A stretch of 48,313 nt of DNA from JAGZHZ01 sp963929865 (lineage in GTDB: Bacteria; Bacillota; Clostridia; Lachnospirales; Lachnospiraceae). The stretch covers positions 1 to 48,313 of the forward strand of contig CAWVKK010000060.1 in NCBI GenBank assembly GCA_963929865.1, read 5' to 3'. The translations under genes and the position numbers were made by a program. Positions 26,360 through 34,269 of the stretch are shown piece after piece; the first letter of the stretch is position 1, and each line of letters opens with the position of its first letter. A model generated the notes under the pieces. That model made no database searches. It worked only from the letters and a program-made list of their open reading frames with translations, and was not told the DNA's origin.

Positions 26360-27415
26360 TTACCTCTTTGTCTCCAGCAAGGCGTCGATTCCCTCATACA
26401 GCGCTTCTTTCTGCGCCTGTGTCAATGCTCCGTTCTGAAAATGCCGGATATAGCGCCCCACCAGATTGTCTCCATTTTGCAGGAGAAGCTTTCTGAAATT
26501 GTAGATCGGAGTCGTCCGGTCCATAACTTCGACCACATTTCCCAGTTTTTTGCATCCTTCCAGATCAAAATGCACCATCGGATCGCGGACTCCGTCGATT
26601 ACGATTCTGTAAAAGTGATGTTTTCCTTTTCTCTTGATTCCTTCCGCCACCTGGTTCTTCAGATCCTCATCGGTAAAGCCTTCGTTCGACGTGACGGATA
26701 AAATCAGGTACTCCCTCTTCGCCCACGGCAGAAACCGTATGCGCATTCTTCCGTATTCATTGACGTCTCCTTCTATGTAGCCGTGCGGTCCCAGCTCTGT
26801 TTTTTCGATTGGTTCCAATGCCCCGCTGTAGTAGGCATGATAGTCGATCACCGTCTCGAATTTGTGCGAGTGTCCCATTGCCACGTAGTCAAAGCCAGAC
26901 TGTGCCAGCTGATTTGTGTCAATCGGAATATGCGTTTCATCTCCTCCGTGCGCCATTAAAATATGAAAGCATCCGTTATTCTGCGGGGAGATTCCATCGT
27001 ACAGAGGCTCTGTTATCTCTTTTTCATAGTAGCTAAGACCATACACTTCTGTATTTAAATCCGGAAAATAAATGCCGCGGCACTCTTTCGTGTTCAGAAA
27101 AAACACATTGGGACTCCACTTGAATTTCAGATAGCAGGAATCTGTTCGGAGATAGTCATGCTCTCCCGCCATCAGCACCACTTTTGTCTTTGGGATCAGC
27201 GCAAACAGATTGTTGATCGCTTTGATCTCTTTCATCAGGGGCTGACGGTGAAACAAATCTCCTGCAATCAGCAGCAGATCCGCCTGTTTTTCTGACGTCT
27301 TTTGGATAAACGCCTCAAAGCTCTGCCAGATCTCGCGGCGTCTTAAATCGCTCCAGGGAAATCCAGGATCCGGAGACGCTCCAAGATGAACATCTGAAAT
27401 ATGAAGAAATTTCAT
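26360..27415 (-). CDS. SbcD/YhaO-like DNA repair metallophosphoesterase
   Basis: A 351-residue calcineurin-like phosphoesterase starting MKFLHISDVHLGAS. The metal-binding motifs DVHLG, GDLFHRQ, GEHDYL and MGHSHKFE are in order. A C-terminal capping region of about 150 residues follows, as in SbcD/Mre11-family nucleases. The next gene encodes the SMC-like ATPase partner, so the pair should form an SbcCD/YhaON-like complex. The ATG at 27415 is used because it has an AAAGGG ribosome site 9 bases upstream and gives the exact family N terminus. A longer frame reaching 27505 would run through the promoter at 27444-27472. Confidence 0.9.
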   Translation of the reverse strand: MKFLHISDVHLGASPDPGFPWSDLRRREIWQSFEAFIQKTSEKQADLLLIAGDLFHRQPLMKEIKAINNLFALIPKTKVVLMAGEHDYLRTDSCYLKFKWSPNVFFLNTKECRGIYFPDLNTEVYGLSYYEKEITEPLYDGISPQNNGCFHILMAHGGDETHIPIDTNQLAQSGFDYVAMGHSHKFETVIDYHAYYSGALEPIEKTELGPHGYIEGDVNEYGRMRIRFLPWAKREYLILSVTSNEGFTDEDLKNQVAEGIKRKGKHHFYRIVIDGVRDPMVHFDLEGCKKLGNVVEVMDRTTPIYNFRKLLLQNGDNLVGRYIRHFQNGALTQAQKEALYEGIDALLETKR

Positions 27416-27443
27416 AACACACGTCCCTTTCTCATTTTTTCTC

Positions 27444-27472
27444 ATCATAACACAGATTCTGAGCGCTTTCAA
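27444..27472 (-). promoter_or_regulatory. Promoter of the SbcCD/YhaON-like pair
   Basis: On the minus strand, TTGAAA (27467-27472) and TATGAT (27444-27449) are exactly 17 bases apart, each with 5 of 6 consensus bases. They lie about 30 bases upstream of the nuclease ATG. Confidence 0.75.
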
Positions 27473-27535
27473 GTTTCGGAGTTTTCTGTCCGTGTTTGCC
27501 TTCAAAAATCCTGCGCCTATTTTGCTGTGCTCATC

Positions 27536-28213
27536 TTAATCCGTCAGAGGTACGATTTTCTGGTACAGCAAAGTGTGCTTTTCATCTGCGCGCTGATCTG
27601 CGTGAAAGTGACCGAAATACCAGTGCCGGTAGCGCAGCCTCTCTTCTATGCTCTGAAGAAAATCCGTAAATTCATCTGCTCTGTCTTTTCTCCCTATTTT
27701 GCCGATCACATCTGTCGGGGCCGTATGGGTCAGGACATAGTCGACGTTCCAATTTATTTTTTCCAGATTTCTGACCGCCTCTTCCCGCTCTTGCCTCGAC
27801 GGAATCTCCTGCGCAAACCAGTCAAATCCTTCTTTCCTTAAATGTTTGTCTGCTGACGCCGCTCCTCCCATCACAAAAAATTTCATCCCTTCTATCTCAA
27901 ACACCTGACCTCTCATCAGGTGAAGGATGCTGGGCTGAATTTTGTGAATCTTTCCGCCGTTCCATCTTTCCTCCGGATACTGCGCCAGTCTTGCGTGATC
28001 TTCATGATTGCCGTCTACAAACAGGGTCGTAAATTTTTTCTGTTCGATCTGTCTTTGCCAGTACTGTTCTTCCTTTCCGCCCTCCCACACAAGCCCGCAG
28101 TCTCCGCAGATGATCAGGAAATCCGTTTTTGCCTGCAGTCCGGGCGGAAGATTTCTGTTTTTTAATTTTTTCATATCAATCGGACAGTGTGTGTCTCCGG
28201 TGATATAGATCAT
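27536..28213 (-). CDS. Small calcineurin-like metallophosphoesterase
   Basis: A 225-residue enzyme with the complete dimetal phosphoesterase motif set: MIYITGDTHC, ICGDCGLVW, VDGNHEDHARL, VLTHTAP and WYFGHFHADQ. It is a single-domain protein of unknown substrate; related small enzymes act on nucleotides or phosphoproteins. The ATG at 28213 is chosen because it is preceded by GGAGAGAAGGG and starts directly at the first beta strand. A frame extending to 28360 would run through a long RNA-like hairpin and is rejected. It is distinct from the SbcD-like nuclease 120 bases downstream and only weakly similar to it. Confidence 0.88.
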   Translation of the reverse strand: MIYITGDTHCPIDMKKLKNRNLPPGLQAKTDFLIICGDCGLVWEGGKEEQYWQRQIEQKKFTTLFVDGNHEDHARLAQYPEERWNGGKIHKIQPSILHLMRGQVFEIEGMKFFVMGGAASADKHLRKEGFDWFAQEIPSRQEREEAVRNLEKINWNVDYVLTHTAPTDVIGKIGRKDRADEFTDFLQSIEERLRYRHWYFGHFHADQRADEKHTLLYQKIVPLTD

Positions 28214-28262
28214 ATTTTTCCCTTCTCTCCTAAAAGCCGGATCGGATTGTTGCGATAAAGCT

Positions 28263-28328
28263 GAAAAAGTTCCGCTTCCCCTGCAGCTGTCTTTCCAGGT
28301 CAGCCTGCGGCGGGAACGAAACTTTTTC
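28263..28328 (-). other. Long imperfect stem-loop between metY and the phosphoesterase
   Basis: The arms 28263-28286 and 28305-28328 pair over 24 positions with only three mismatches and two G-U pairs (minus-strand reading), enclosing an 18-base loop that can pair a little further. It lies in the 180-base gap downstream of the sulfhydrylase and about 50 bases upstream of the phosphoesterase start. No T-tract follows, so it is not a standard terminator. A structured leader or a repeated palindromic element is possible. Confidence 0.65.
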
Positions 28329-28333
28329 TGATT

Positions 28334-28383
28334 TTGCAGACCGAAATCCGCTGTCTGCAACAGGGTAAGCGGGTATATACCCG
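28334..28383 (-). other. Two further short hairpins in the metY 3' region
   Basis: An 8-bp perfect stem (TTGCAGAC, 28334-28341, with GTCTGCAA, 28353-28360) and a 14-base perfect palindrome CGGGTATATACCCG (28370-28383) lie between the sulfhydrylase stop codon and the long stem-loop. Neither is followed by a T-tract. Confidence 0.55.
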
Positions 28384-28393
28384 GATGTTTTAT

Positions 28394-29680
28394 TTATCTG
28401 ATCAGATCAAGCGCCTGACTTAAATCTTTTATAATGTCCTCCACATTTTCGATGCCGACAGAAAGGCGGATCATTCCCGGTGAGATTCCGGCTTCCGCGA
28501 GCTGTTCGTCGTTGAGCTGTCTGTGGGTATGGCTTGCCGGATGCAGCACGCTTGTTCTGGCGTCCGCCACATGAGTCACAATGGCTGCCAGTTTTAATCC
28601 GTCCATAAACGTGACAGCCGCTTCTCTTCCGCCCTTCAGTTCAAAAGAAATGACGCCGCACGTTCCATTTGGCATATATTTTTTTGCCAGTTCATAGTAC
28701 TTGTCGTTCGGAAGTCCCGCAAAATTTACATGCGATACTTTTTCATGCGCGTTCAGAAATTCTGCTACCTTCTGCGCATTGAAGCAGTGGCGCTCCACTC
28801 TTAAAGGCAGAGTTTCCAGACCGACATTCAGCAAAAAGCAGTTCATCGGAGACGGAATGGATCCGAGGTCTCTCATAAGCTGAGCTGTCGCCTTCGTGAT
28901 GTACGCTTTCTTTCCAAATTTTTTCGTATAGATAATTCCGTGGTACGATTCGTCCGGCGTTGTCAGACCATGGTATTTGTCGCCCTGTGCGTCCCAGTCA
29001 AAATTTCCGCTGTCTACGATCGCGCCTCCTACCTGCATCGCATGACCGTCCATATATTTTGTCGTGGAATGAGTCACAATATCCGCTCCCCACTCAAACG
29101 GACGGCAGTTGACCGGCGTCGCGAACGTGTTGTCCACAATCAGCGGCACGCCGTGGGAGTGTGCGATTTTTGCAAATTTTTCAATATCCAGAACGACGAG
29201 AGCCGGATTAGCGATTGTCTCAGCAAACAATACTTTTGTGTTCGGGCGAAATGCCTTTGCGATCTCCTCCTCTGAGGCGTCCGCGTCAACAAACGTGCAG
29301 TCAATTCCCAGCTTTTTCATCGTCACTCCAAACAGGTTGAACGTTCCGCCATAGACCTCTGCCGCGCAGACAATATGATCTCCCGCTTCGCAGATATTAA
29401 ACACGGCGTAAAAGTTTGCCGCCTGTCCGGAAGAAGTCAGAACTGCCGCAACGCCGCCTTCCAGATCTGCGATTTTCGCCGCTACGGCATCGTTCGTCGG
29501 ATTTTGAAGGCGCGTGTAAAAATAGCCTTCGTCCTCCAGGTCAAACAGCTTTCCCATCTCATCCGTCGTATCATACTTAAACGTTGTGCTCTGATAGATC
29601 GGCAGAACTCTCGGTTCTCCTTTTTTCGGATGCCATCCTGACTGAATACATTTTGTCTCAATCTTATACTGATTACTCAT
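28394..29680 (-). CDS. O-acetylhomoserine sulfhydrylase/aminocarboxypropyltransferase (MetY type)
   Basis: A 428-residue PLP enzyme of the Cys/Met metabolism family. It has IYQSTTFKYD, YFYTRLQNPTNDAV, LTSSGQAANFYA, VYGGTFNLFG, the cofactor-contacting VDNTFATP, and the PLP-binding lysine in THSTTKYMDGHAMQVGG. The C-terminal part has HPASHTHRQLNDEQL and IRLSVGIENVEDI. The length and the long insert after the active-site lysine match MetY, which makes homocysteine or methionine from O-acetylhomoserine and sulfide or methanethiol. The ATG follows GGAGG. The 110-base leader holds a small palindrome (GCTTCAGAAGC) but I see no SAM riboswitch or T-box. An alternative call is a methionine gamma-lyase-like enzyme. 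Confidence 0.93.
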   Translation of the reverse strand: MSNQYKIETKCIQSGWHPKKGEPRVLPIYQSTTFKYDTTDEMGKLFDLEDEGYFYTRLQNPTNDAVAAKIADLEGGVAAVLTSSGQAANFYAVFNICEAGDHIVCAAEVYGGTFNLFGVTMKKLGIDCTFVDADASEEEIAKAFRPNTKVLFAETIANPALVVLDIEKFAKIAHSHGVPLIVDNTFATPVNCRPFEWGADIVTHSTTKYMDGHAMQVGGAIVDSGNFDWDAQGDKYHGLTTPDESYHGIIYTKKFGKKAYITKATAQLMRDLGSIPSPMNCFLLNVGLETLPLRVERHCFNAQKVAEFLNAHEKVSHVNFAGLPNDKYYELAKKYMPNGTCGVISFELKGGREAAVTFMDGLKLAAIVTHVADARTSVLHPASHTHRQLNDEQLAEAGISPGMIRLSVGIENVEDIIKDLSQALDLIR

Positions 29681-29779
29681 TGAAATCCTCCTATCCTGAT
29701 GTCTATCGACTTTCCAGTGCCTGATGCTTCTGAAGCTTTGTCAGACAGTTCTCTTAAAGTTCTCTGTTTTGCATCTTGT

Positions 29780-29794
29780 TCAGTATACCATACT
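29780..29794 (-). promoter_or_regulatory. Putative extended -10 promoter of the sulfhydrylase
   Basis: On the minus strand, TGGTATACT (an extended -10) lies about 105 bases upstream of the ATG, with TGGAAA 17 bases further upstream as a weak -35. Positions are approximate to a few bases. Confidence 0.5.
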
Positions 29795-29799
29795 CTTTT

Positions 29800-30030
29800 T
29801 CAAATTTCCATGGTCTTCTTTTCCGCGCCTGCAATGTTTTGTTCATCCGCGATGCTGCCAGGCGCGCAGACGCTCCTGTGCCGCTTGCGTCAGAAATCGA
29901 AAAAAATTTTGTAATAAATTTTAAGAAAATATAAAAATTTCGACATATTAAGGAATGATTTCAAAGGTCAGTTGTTTTTTTTCAGACCATATGATATCCT
30001 AATATCAGAAGGAAAGATCATTCTCAGAGA
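29800..30030. other. Intergenic spacer between divergent metY and GerMN genes
   Basis: This is part of the 365-base gap between two divergent genes. It is AT-rich towards the right. Apart from the sulfhydrylase promoter and the GerMN ribosome site (AAGGAG, 30031-30036), I see no RNA or strong repeat in it. Confidence 0.5.
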
Positions 30031-30045
30031 AAGGAGTTGGATGAG

Positions 30046-31062
30046 ATGGAAAAGAAACGACAAATTTCGGCATTGCTGAAAGTGGGAATTCTGATCGTTG
30101 TGCTGATGCTGGCAACGGCGATCGTTGTATTTGCCAGAGAGATACAGGAAGCGGAAAACAGAGAATCCGCCGAGCAGACGGCTGCCAACGCCCACGGCAT
30201 TACCGTGCGTGTCTACTATGGAGATCAGAATGGAGAATTTATTATTAATAAGGAAGCGAAAGTTTCATCCGTCACTCCGCAGAATCTGACAGCGCTCCTG
30301 ATTGAACAGGGAATTTTACAGGAAGGAACGCAGGCGCTTTCTCTGGATGTGCAAAATCAGGACGGCAAAAAAATGCTCCAGGTTGACTTTAACGAAGCGT
30401 TCCGGGAGACTCTTATGAATCTCGGCACATCGGGAGAACGTATTTTTCTTGGAAGCGTCATCAACACTTTTTTGGCGGCTTACCGTGCAGAAGGGATTTT
30501 AATCACGGTGGAAGGCGCTACGCTGGAGAGCGGACATAACGTCTACGACCGCTATCAAAATTTCTACGGACAAGTCCAGCAGAGAATGAATATCACGTAT
30601 TCTTCCAGTCCCCACGATCAAAAAACTGTAGAGGTTCTCAAGATATACAGTGATCTGGGATTTGCAACTGTATTTGATGAACAGACCTTCGCCCATGCGG
30701 AAGATTTAGACAATGACGAAGTTCTCTTCTATGACCTGACTGACGAAGAGGCAGAGCAGAACAGCGCTTATATGAAGATTACGAGATTTGACCAGACGCT
30801 CCAGAGCGTGATCTCCGATATCCGGGCGCACAGACCAGAGGCGGAATTAAAAAGCACAAATCAGGCGATTGGGCGCGATCAGGAAAGCAGCATGTCTCTT
30901 TCTTATCTGGAGGGACATAAAGAGCAGAACAGACGTGGCGAAATGTATGTCTGTCAGCATAACAATGAGACTTATGTGATCGAACTAAACTGCGAAGATC
31001 AGGAGGAAAATCTGTGGGGTCAGCTTCAGATGATGCTCGACGAATTTTATTTTGTCGACTAA
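30046..31062 (+). CDS. GerMN-domain sporulation/germination protein
   Basis: A 338-residue protein with one N-terminal membrane helix (LLKVGILIVVLMLATAIVVF) and an extracytoplasmic GerMN domain at about residues 50-165. The domain is marked by ITVRVYYGDQNGEFII, LTALLIEQGI and DFNEAFRETL...ERIFLGSVINTFLAAY. GerMN domains occur in GerM, which is needed for spore cortex and germination in Bacillus. The C-terminal half, beginning with SSSPHDQKTVEVLKIYSDLG, has no recognised domain. The ATG at 30046 is 9 bases after AAGGAG; a TTG at 30037 touches that site and is not used. A spore-envelope role is inferred. Confidence 0.82.
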   Translation: MEKKRQISALLKVGILIVVLMLATAIVVFAREIQEAENRESAEQTAANAHGITVRVYYGDQNGEFIINKEAKVSSVTPQNLTALLIEQGILQEGTQALSLDVQNQDGKKMLQVDFNEAFRETLMNLGTSGERIFLGSVINTFLAAYRAEGILITVEGATLESGHNVYDRYQNFYGQVQQRMNITYSSSPHDQKTVEVLKIYSDLGFATVFDEQTFAHAEDLDNDEVLFYDLTDEEAEQNSAYMKITRFDQTLQSVISDIRAHRPEAELKSTNQAIGRDQESSMSLSYLEGHKEQNRRGEMYVCQHNNETYVIELNCEDQEENLWGQLQMMLDEFYFVD

Positions 31063-31074
31063 ACAATGCGGTTC

Positions 31075-31116
31075 AAAAAAGGAGACTGCACGCGTTACGG
31101 TGCCGTCTCCTTTTTT
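31075..31116. terminator. Bidirectional terminator between GerMN gene and nitrogenase-like operon
   Basis: GGAGAC-T-GCAC pairs with GTGC-C-GTCTCC around an 8-base loop. A6 and T6 flanks give U-tracts on both strands. It lies between the convergent GerMN and flavodoxin genes. Confidence 0.88.
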
Positions 31117-31143
31117 GTTTTGTACTGTTTTTATTTTTATTTT

Positions 31144-31704
31144 TTAACTCGGCAGCACGGATTTAAAAGTCAGATTCTGTCTGCGGTGTTCTTCGTAAAT
31201 CCAGATTCTCTCTGAAAACCGTTCCGCTGCCAGATCGCATTCGGCCTGTGTCGGATGGTCTGCCATCACCTTCCAGCGGATTTCATTCTCCGGGGAAGCG
31301 CTGTGAGGTCCTTCTTTCCCATTTTTCCGGAACATCTCTATGATCTTTTCGGAGAGCGCTCCGTTGCAGACATAGCTTCCGATCACAGTGTTTTTCTCCT
31401 TCACACAGTCGACTCCCGCCTGAATGGAGTGAATCGCGTGGGCGCAATCTGCGTAGGCGCCCAGTGTGCAGAACACTCCGACTGCCTTTTTCTCCACGGT
31501 CTCCATAAACTGCTTCATCTCTTGGCAGGGTCCGCCCTTATCCACCCAATATCCGAGCAGAATCACATCTGCGTCTAAATCTGGAACTCCTTCTTTTAAG
31601 CTGTGCAGACTGCATTCGTATTTTTCTTTGAGCTTGTCTGCGATTGCCTTTGCCAGCTTCTCCGTTCTGCCGGACAGGCTGGAATAAATCACCTGAATTT
31701 TCAT
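31144..31704 (-). CDS. Flavodoxin-like protein, probable electron donor of the nitrogenase-like system
   Basis: A 186-residue protein beginning MKIQVIYSSLSGRTEKLAKA, in which SSLSGRTEKLA is a flavodoxin FMN-phosphate loop (S/T-x-S/T-G-x-T). Later strands (DADVILLGYWVDKGGPCQEM, VGVFCTLGAYADCAHA) supply the usual isoalloxazine-contacting loops. It is slightly longer than classical flavodoxins, with an extra C-terminal helix. It is the last gene of the operon, starting 17 bases after the NifK-like stop codon and with a GAGAGGG ribosome site. Family knowledge makes low-potential electron delivery to the NifH-like reductase the natural role. The start at 31704 is used; an upstream in-frame extension lies inside the NifK-like gene. 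Confidence 0.85.
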   Translation of the reverse strand: MKIQVIYSSLSGRTEKLAKAIADKLKEKYECSLHSLKEGVPDLDADVILLGYWVDKGGPCQEMKQFMETVEKKAVGVFCTLGAYADCAHAIHSIQAGVDCVKEKNTVIGSYVCNGALSEKIIEMFRKNGKEGPHSASPENEIRWKVMADHPTQAECDLAAERFSERIWIYEEHRRQNLTFKSVLPS

Positions 31705-31721
31705 TCTGTTTTTCCCTCTCT

Positions 31722-32960
31722 TTACCGTAGTGTCTGATAATACTGTTCCACAAATTCCAGCAGGTAGTCGGCTCCCCTGATGCCTGCAAACGGCAGATGT
31801 CTGGCGTACGCCATGCCTTTTGTCACAGGAGATGAAATTCTCACACATGTATTGTCCTCTGCGCACAGCGCCGTCATCGTATCGTCGGCGAGCACAAGCG
31901 TGCGGTGCAGGGATTTCATCAGGTCAATCTTCTCTTTTTCAGTCGAAAGATACCGGATGTCTCCGTCCGGATTCTCAATTCCTCTCAGGCTGTGCGCGCA
32001 GATCTTATGCTCAACCAGAAATCCAAGAGATTCCAGGAACCGCGATATCCCCTTCACGGTGTCGTATTCTCCCATCACTGCCGCCCTCATCTTGTCTTCC
32101 CTGAGCATTCTGCCGTACATCTGGTACTGCATGGTCATCTGCATTTTTTCTCTGAGCCGGCGCTCCAGGTCTGGGCAGAGCGGCTTTTTAATCTGTTTTT
32201 CGATTTCCTTCAGCCAGCTCCAAGTTTCCTGATACCCGTACGGCAGCTTCAAAATCCATGGCGTTCCAAAGCGCTCTTTTAATTTTTCCGCCGCCGGGAC
32301 TGCAAGACTGCTGATCACAAGGTTGATCCCTGCCTCTCCCATCTCCTCTATCTCCCCGATGGAGGTGTCCGCGCACAGACAGACCTTCTTTTTCAGCCCA
32401 AATCCCTCCTCCAGCACAGAAGTAAGCTCCCAGATGTCAGAGCGGGCGCGGTACGACCACATGGAAGCGCCTAGGAGGTTGAACGTATCCTCTCTTTTGT
32501 CGTTTTCTGAGACCTCTCTCGGCAGCGTCTCCGCCAGCATGGCGTACGTCTCCTTCAGTCCGATTGCGTAATCGCCCCGGAATCCTCCCTGCTCAAACGC
32601 GATCAGGCGCGCTTTCGTCTGCGGCTGCATATAGCTGCACACTCCTCTTAAATCTACTCCGATCACGGCAGCCACAGAAGAAGCCACCACAAAGATGACC
32701 TTCGGGCGGTCGTTCTGATCGATTTCCAAAATCGCCTTCTCCAGCCGGCTGACATCCCCCATCACAACGTCCGCCTCGCTCATGTGCGTCGTATACAGGC
32801 GGTTCTGTGTTTCTAAATCCATCTCCCCAAACAGTCCCATGCTGAAGTGGGTTGTCCCGGCCGGTCCGTATTCCAGAATCACACACTCCTCTATCGGCAG
32901 AAGACTCCACAAAATGCCCATCCGGTCAGAAGGTGTCGGTAAAAATCGTGTCAGACTCAT
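31722..32960 (-). CDS. NifK-like (component 1 beta-type) nitrogenase-family subunit
   Basis: A 412-residue protein related to the NifK/NifN/BchB family. It has an N-terminal segment aligning with the cluster-binding region (CVILEYGPAGTTHFSMGLFG), a family-like strand with VIFVVASSVAAVIGVDLRGV, and later Rossmann-like segments (KMRAAVMGEYDTVKGISRFL). By manual alignment, the three cysteines that bind the P-cluster in NifK are replaced by Ser11, Thr36 and Ser95. An Asp12 and a Cys26 lie close by and could act as unusual ligands, as an aspartate does in BchB. The start overlaps the NifD-like stop codon as ATGA, implying coupled synthesis of a heteromer. It is much shorter than true NifK. The function is unknown. 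Confidence 0.85.
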   Translation of the reverse strand: MSLTRFLPTPSDRMGILWSLLPIEECVILEYGPAGTTHFSMGLFGEMDLETQNRLYTTHMSEADVVMGDVSRLEKAILEIDQNDRPKVIFVVASSVAAVIGVDLRGVCSYMQPQTKARLIAFEQGGFRGDYAIGLKETYAMLAETLPREVSENDKREDTFNLLGASMWSYRARSDIWELTSVLEEGFGLKKKVCLCADTSIGEIEEMGEAGINLVISSLAVPAAEKLKERFGTPWILKLPYGYQETWSWLKEIEKQIKKPLCPDLERRLREKMQMTMQYQMYGRMLREDKMRAAVMGEYDTVKGISRFLESLGFLVEHKICAHSLRGIENPDGDIRYLSTEKEKIDLMKSLHRTLVLADDTMTALCAEDNTCVRISSPVTKGMAYARHLPFAGIRGADYLLEFVEQYYQTLR

Positions 32961-34255
32961 CTTGTCCCCTCCTTTTCCATCTCTTTCGCTTCCCGCGCGG
33001 CGCGCGTCAATTCTGTCAGGATATAGGATGTCACCTCAAACCCCAGCATCCCGGACGCCTTGTCTGAGTGGACCATCGCAATCTTTTTCTTTCTCAGTCT
33101 TGCCGCAAACTCATGTCCCAGGTAGAGATTTGGGTGCAGGACGTCGTAAATATACTGCATCGGCGCAATATTGGCGCTCTTTGCCGCATACGGGTCCGCC
33201 AGCCGGCCGATTTTCTCCGCCGCCGGTCCGTCCGTCTCTTCGTCAAAGGACGAGAGCTGAATCACCTGGGGGATCATGCCCTCCTGCGCCATGAACACGT
33301 TAAATTCCATACAGTCAAACGGTGTATTTCCGTAAATGTACGTGATCCCCTCCAGCTCTTTTTTCGCAGCTTCCTTCTGAATTTTTGCCTCCTGGTACAT
33401 GGCGTCGATTTCCTGTGGCAGCGGCATCTTAAGATGTCCGAACAGCGTCCGGTATGCCTCATACGTGTGATCCGGATCTGTAAATTTGTTGAAGAATACG
33501 TACGGGATGCCGAATTTCTGTTCCATCTTCTTTGCCAGCGGCAGCGCGATCGCGTGGACGACAATATTCAGATCTGCCTGCGGCGCCGTCTCGATTTCTT
33601 CCACCGTACAGCCGCACGGAAGCTGCATTCCGATTCGGACTCCATGTTTTTTCAGCACTCTGCTCAGCTCTGTCGTCTCAAAGCTTCCCATCCGCTGTCC
33701 CAGCAGATTGACCGCGCCGCTCTTTGGCTGCTCTTTCATCAGCTCCAGACATGCCGTAATCGTCCGCTCCAGCCCCGGCATATGATTTTCACATTTAAAA
33801 TGTTCTGTGTGGACCGGAAGCACGGGAATCTGATACGTCTCGGACAATCCCTCGGCGAGCGCGTCCGCGTCGTCCCCGATCACCTCCACCACGCATGTTG
33901 TGACTAGAAAGATCACTTTGGGGCAATACTCTTCGACCAGTTCCTTCATCGCCGACTCCAGCTTTTTTCTGCATCCAAACGTCACGTCTCTTGTGTCGAG
34001 CACGACCGAGACGCATCTGCCTGCCATTCCTCCAAACTCCTCAGAGTGAATCGTCATATGTTTTGTGTAATAGGAGCATTCGTCCGTTCCGACGATCAGA
34101 ATCACAGCGTCCCGGATTCCCCGCACTGCCATCGCCGCTCCCATCAGCGGACAGTGCGCGCCCGGGAACATGGCGTTTGTCAGAGGCGCGACCTCCTTCA
34201 TCGATGTGACCGTCCGCAGTTTGACAAGTCTTTGCAACAGTTGATTTCCGTCCAT
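32957..34255 (-). CDS. NifD-like (component 1 alpha-type) nitrogenase-family subunit
   Basis: A 432-residue protein of the oxidoreductase/nitrogenase component 1 family. Three cysteines match the P-cluster or 4Fe-4S ligand positions: GAHCPLMGA (C35), VGTDECSYYTKH (C60) and VTTCVVEVIGDDADA (C121). The DPOR/nitrogenase-type strand LNIVVHAIAL replaces the NifD region carrying the cofactor cysteine, so a classical FeMo-cofactor is unlikely. A His in IAMVHSDKASG may correspond to the cofactor-region His of NifD; this alignment is tentative. The ATG at 34255 follows GAAGGGAAGGA; a TTG start seven codons earlier would overlap the ATPase gene. It is translated next to the NifK-like subunit and downstream of the importer genes. 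Confidence 0.88.
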   Translation of the reverse strand: MDGNQLLQRLVKLRTVTSMKEVAPLTNAMFPGAHCPLMGAAMAVRGIRDAVILIVGTDECSYYTKHMTIHSEEFGGMAGRCVSVVLDTRDVTFGCRKKLESAMKELVEEYCPKVIFLVTTCVVEVIGDDADALAEGLSETYQIPVLPVHTEHFKCENHMPGLERTITACLELMKEQPKSGAVNLLGQRMGSFETTELSRVLKKHGVRIGMQLPCGCTVEEIETAPQADLNIVVHAIALPLAKKMEQKFGIPYVFFNKFTDPDHTYEAYRTLFGHLKMPLPQEIDAMYQEAKIQKEAAKKELEGITYIYGNTPFDCMEFNVFMAQEGMIPQVIQLSSFDEETDGPAAEKIGRLADPYAAKSANIAPMQYIYDVLHPNLYLGHEFAARLRKKKIAMVHSDKASGMLGFEVTSYILTELTRAAREAKEMEKEGTR

Positions 34256-34269
34256 GAATTCCTTCCCTT

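Noticed and set aside
28214..28360. N-terminal extension of the small phosphoesterase
   Set aside because: The extra 49 codons cross a long hairpin and have no ribosome site. The ATG at 28213 has a strong one and matches the family start.
29681..29800. SAM riboswitch or T-box in front of the MetY-type gene
   Set aside because: The leader is only about 110 bases. It lacks the multi-helix SAM-I core, a T-box sequence and a leader terminator. Only a small palindrome is visible.
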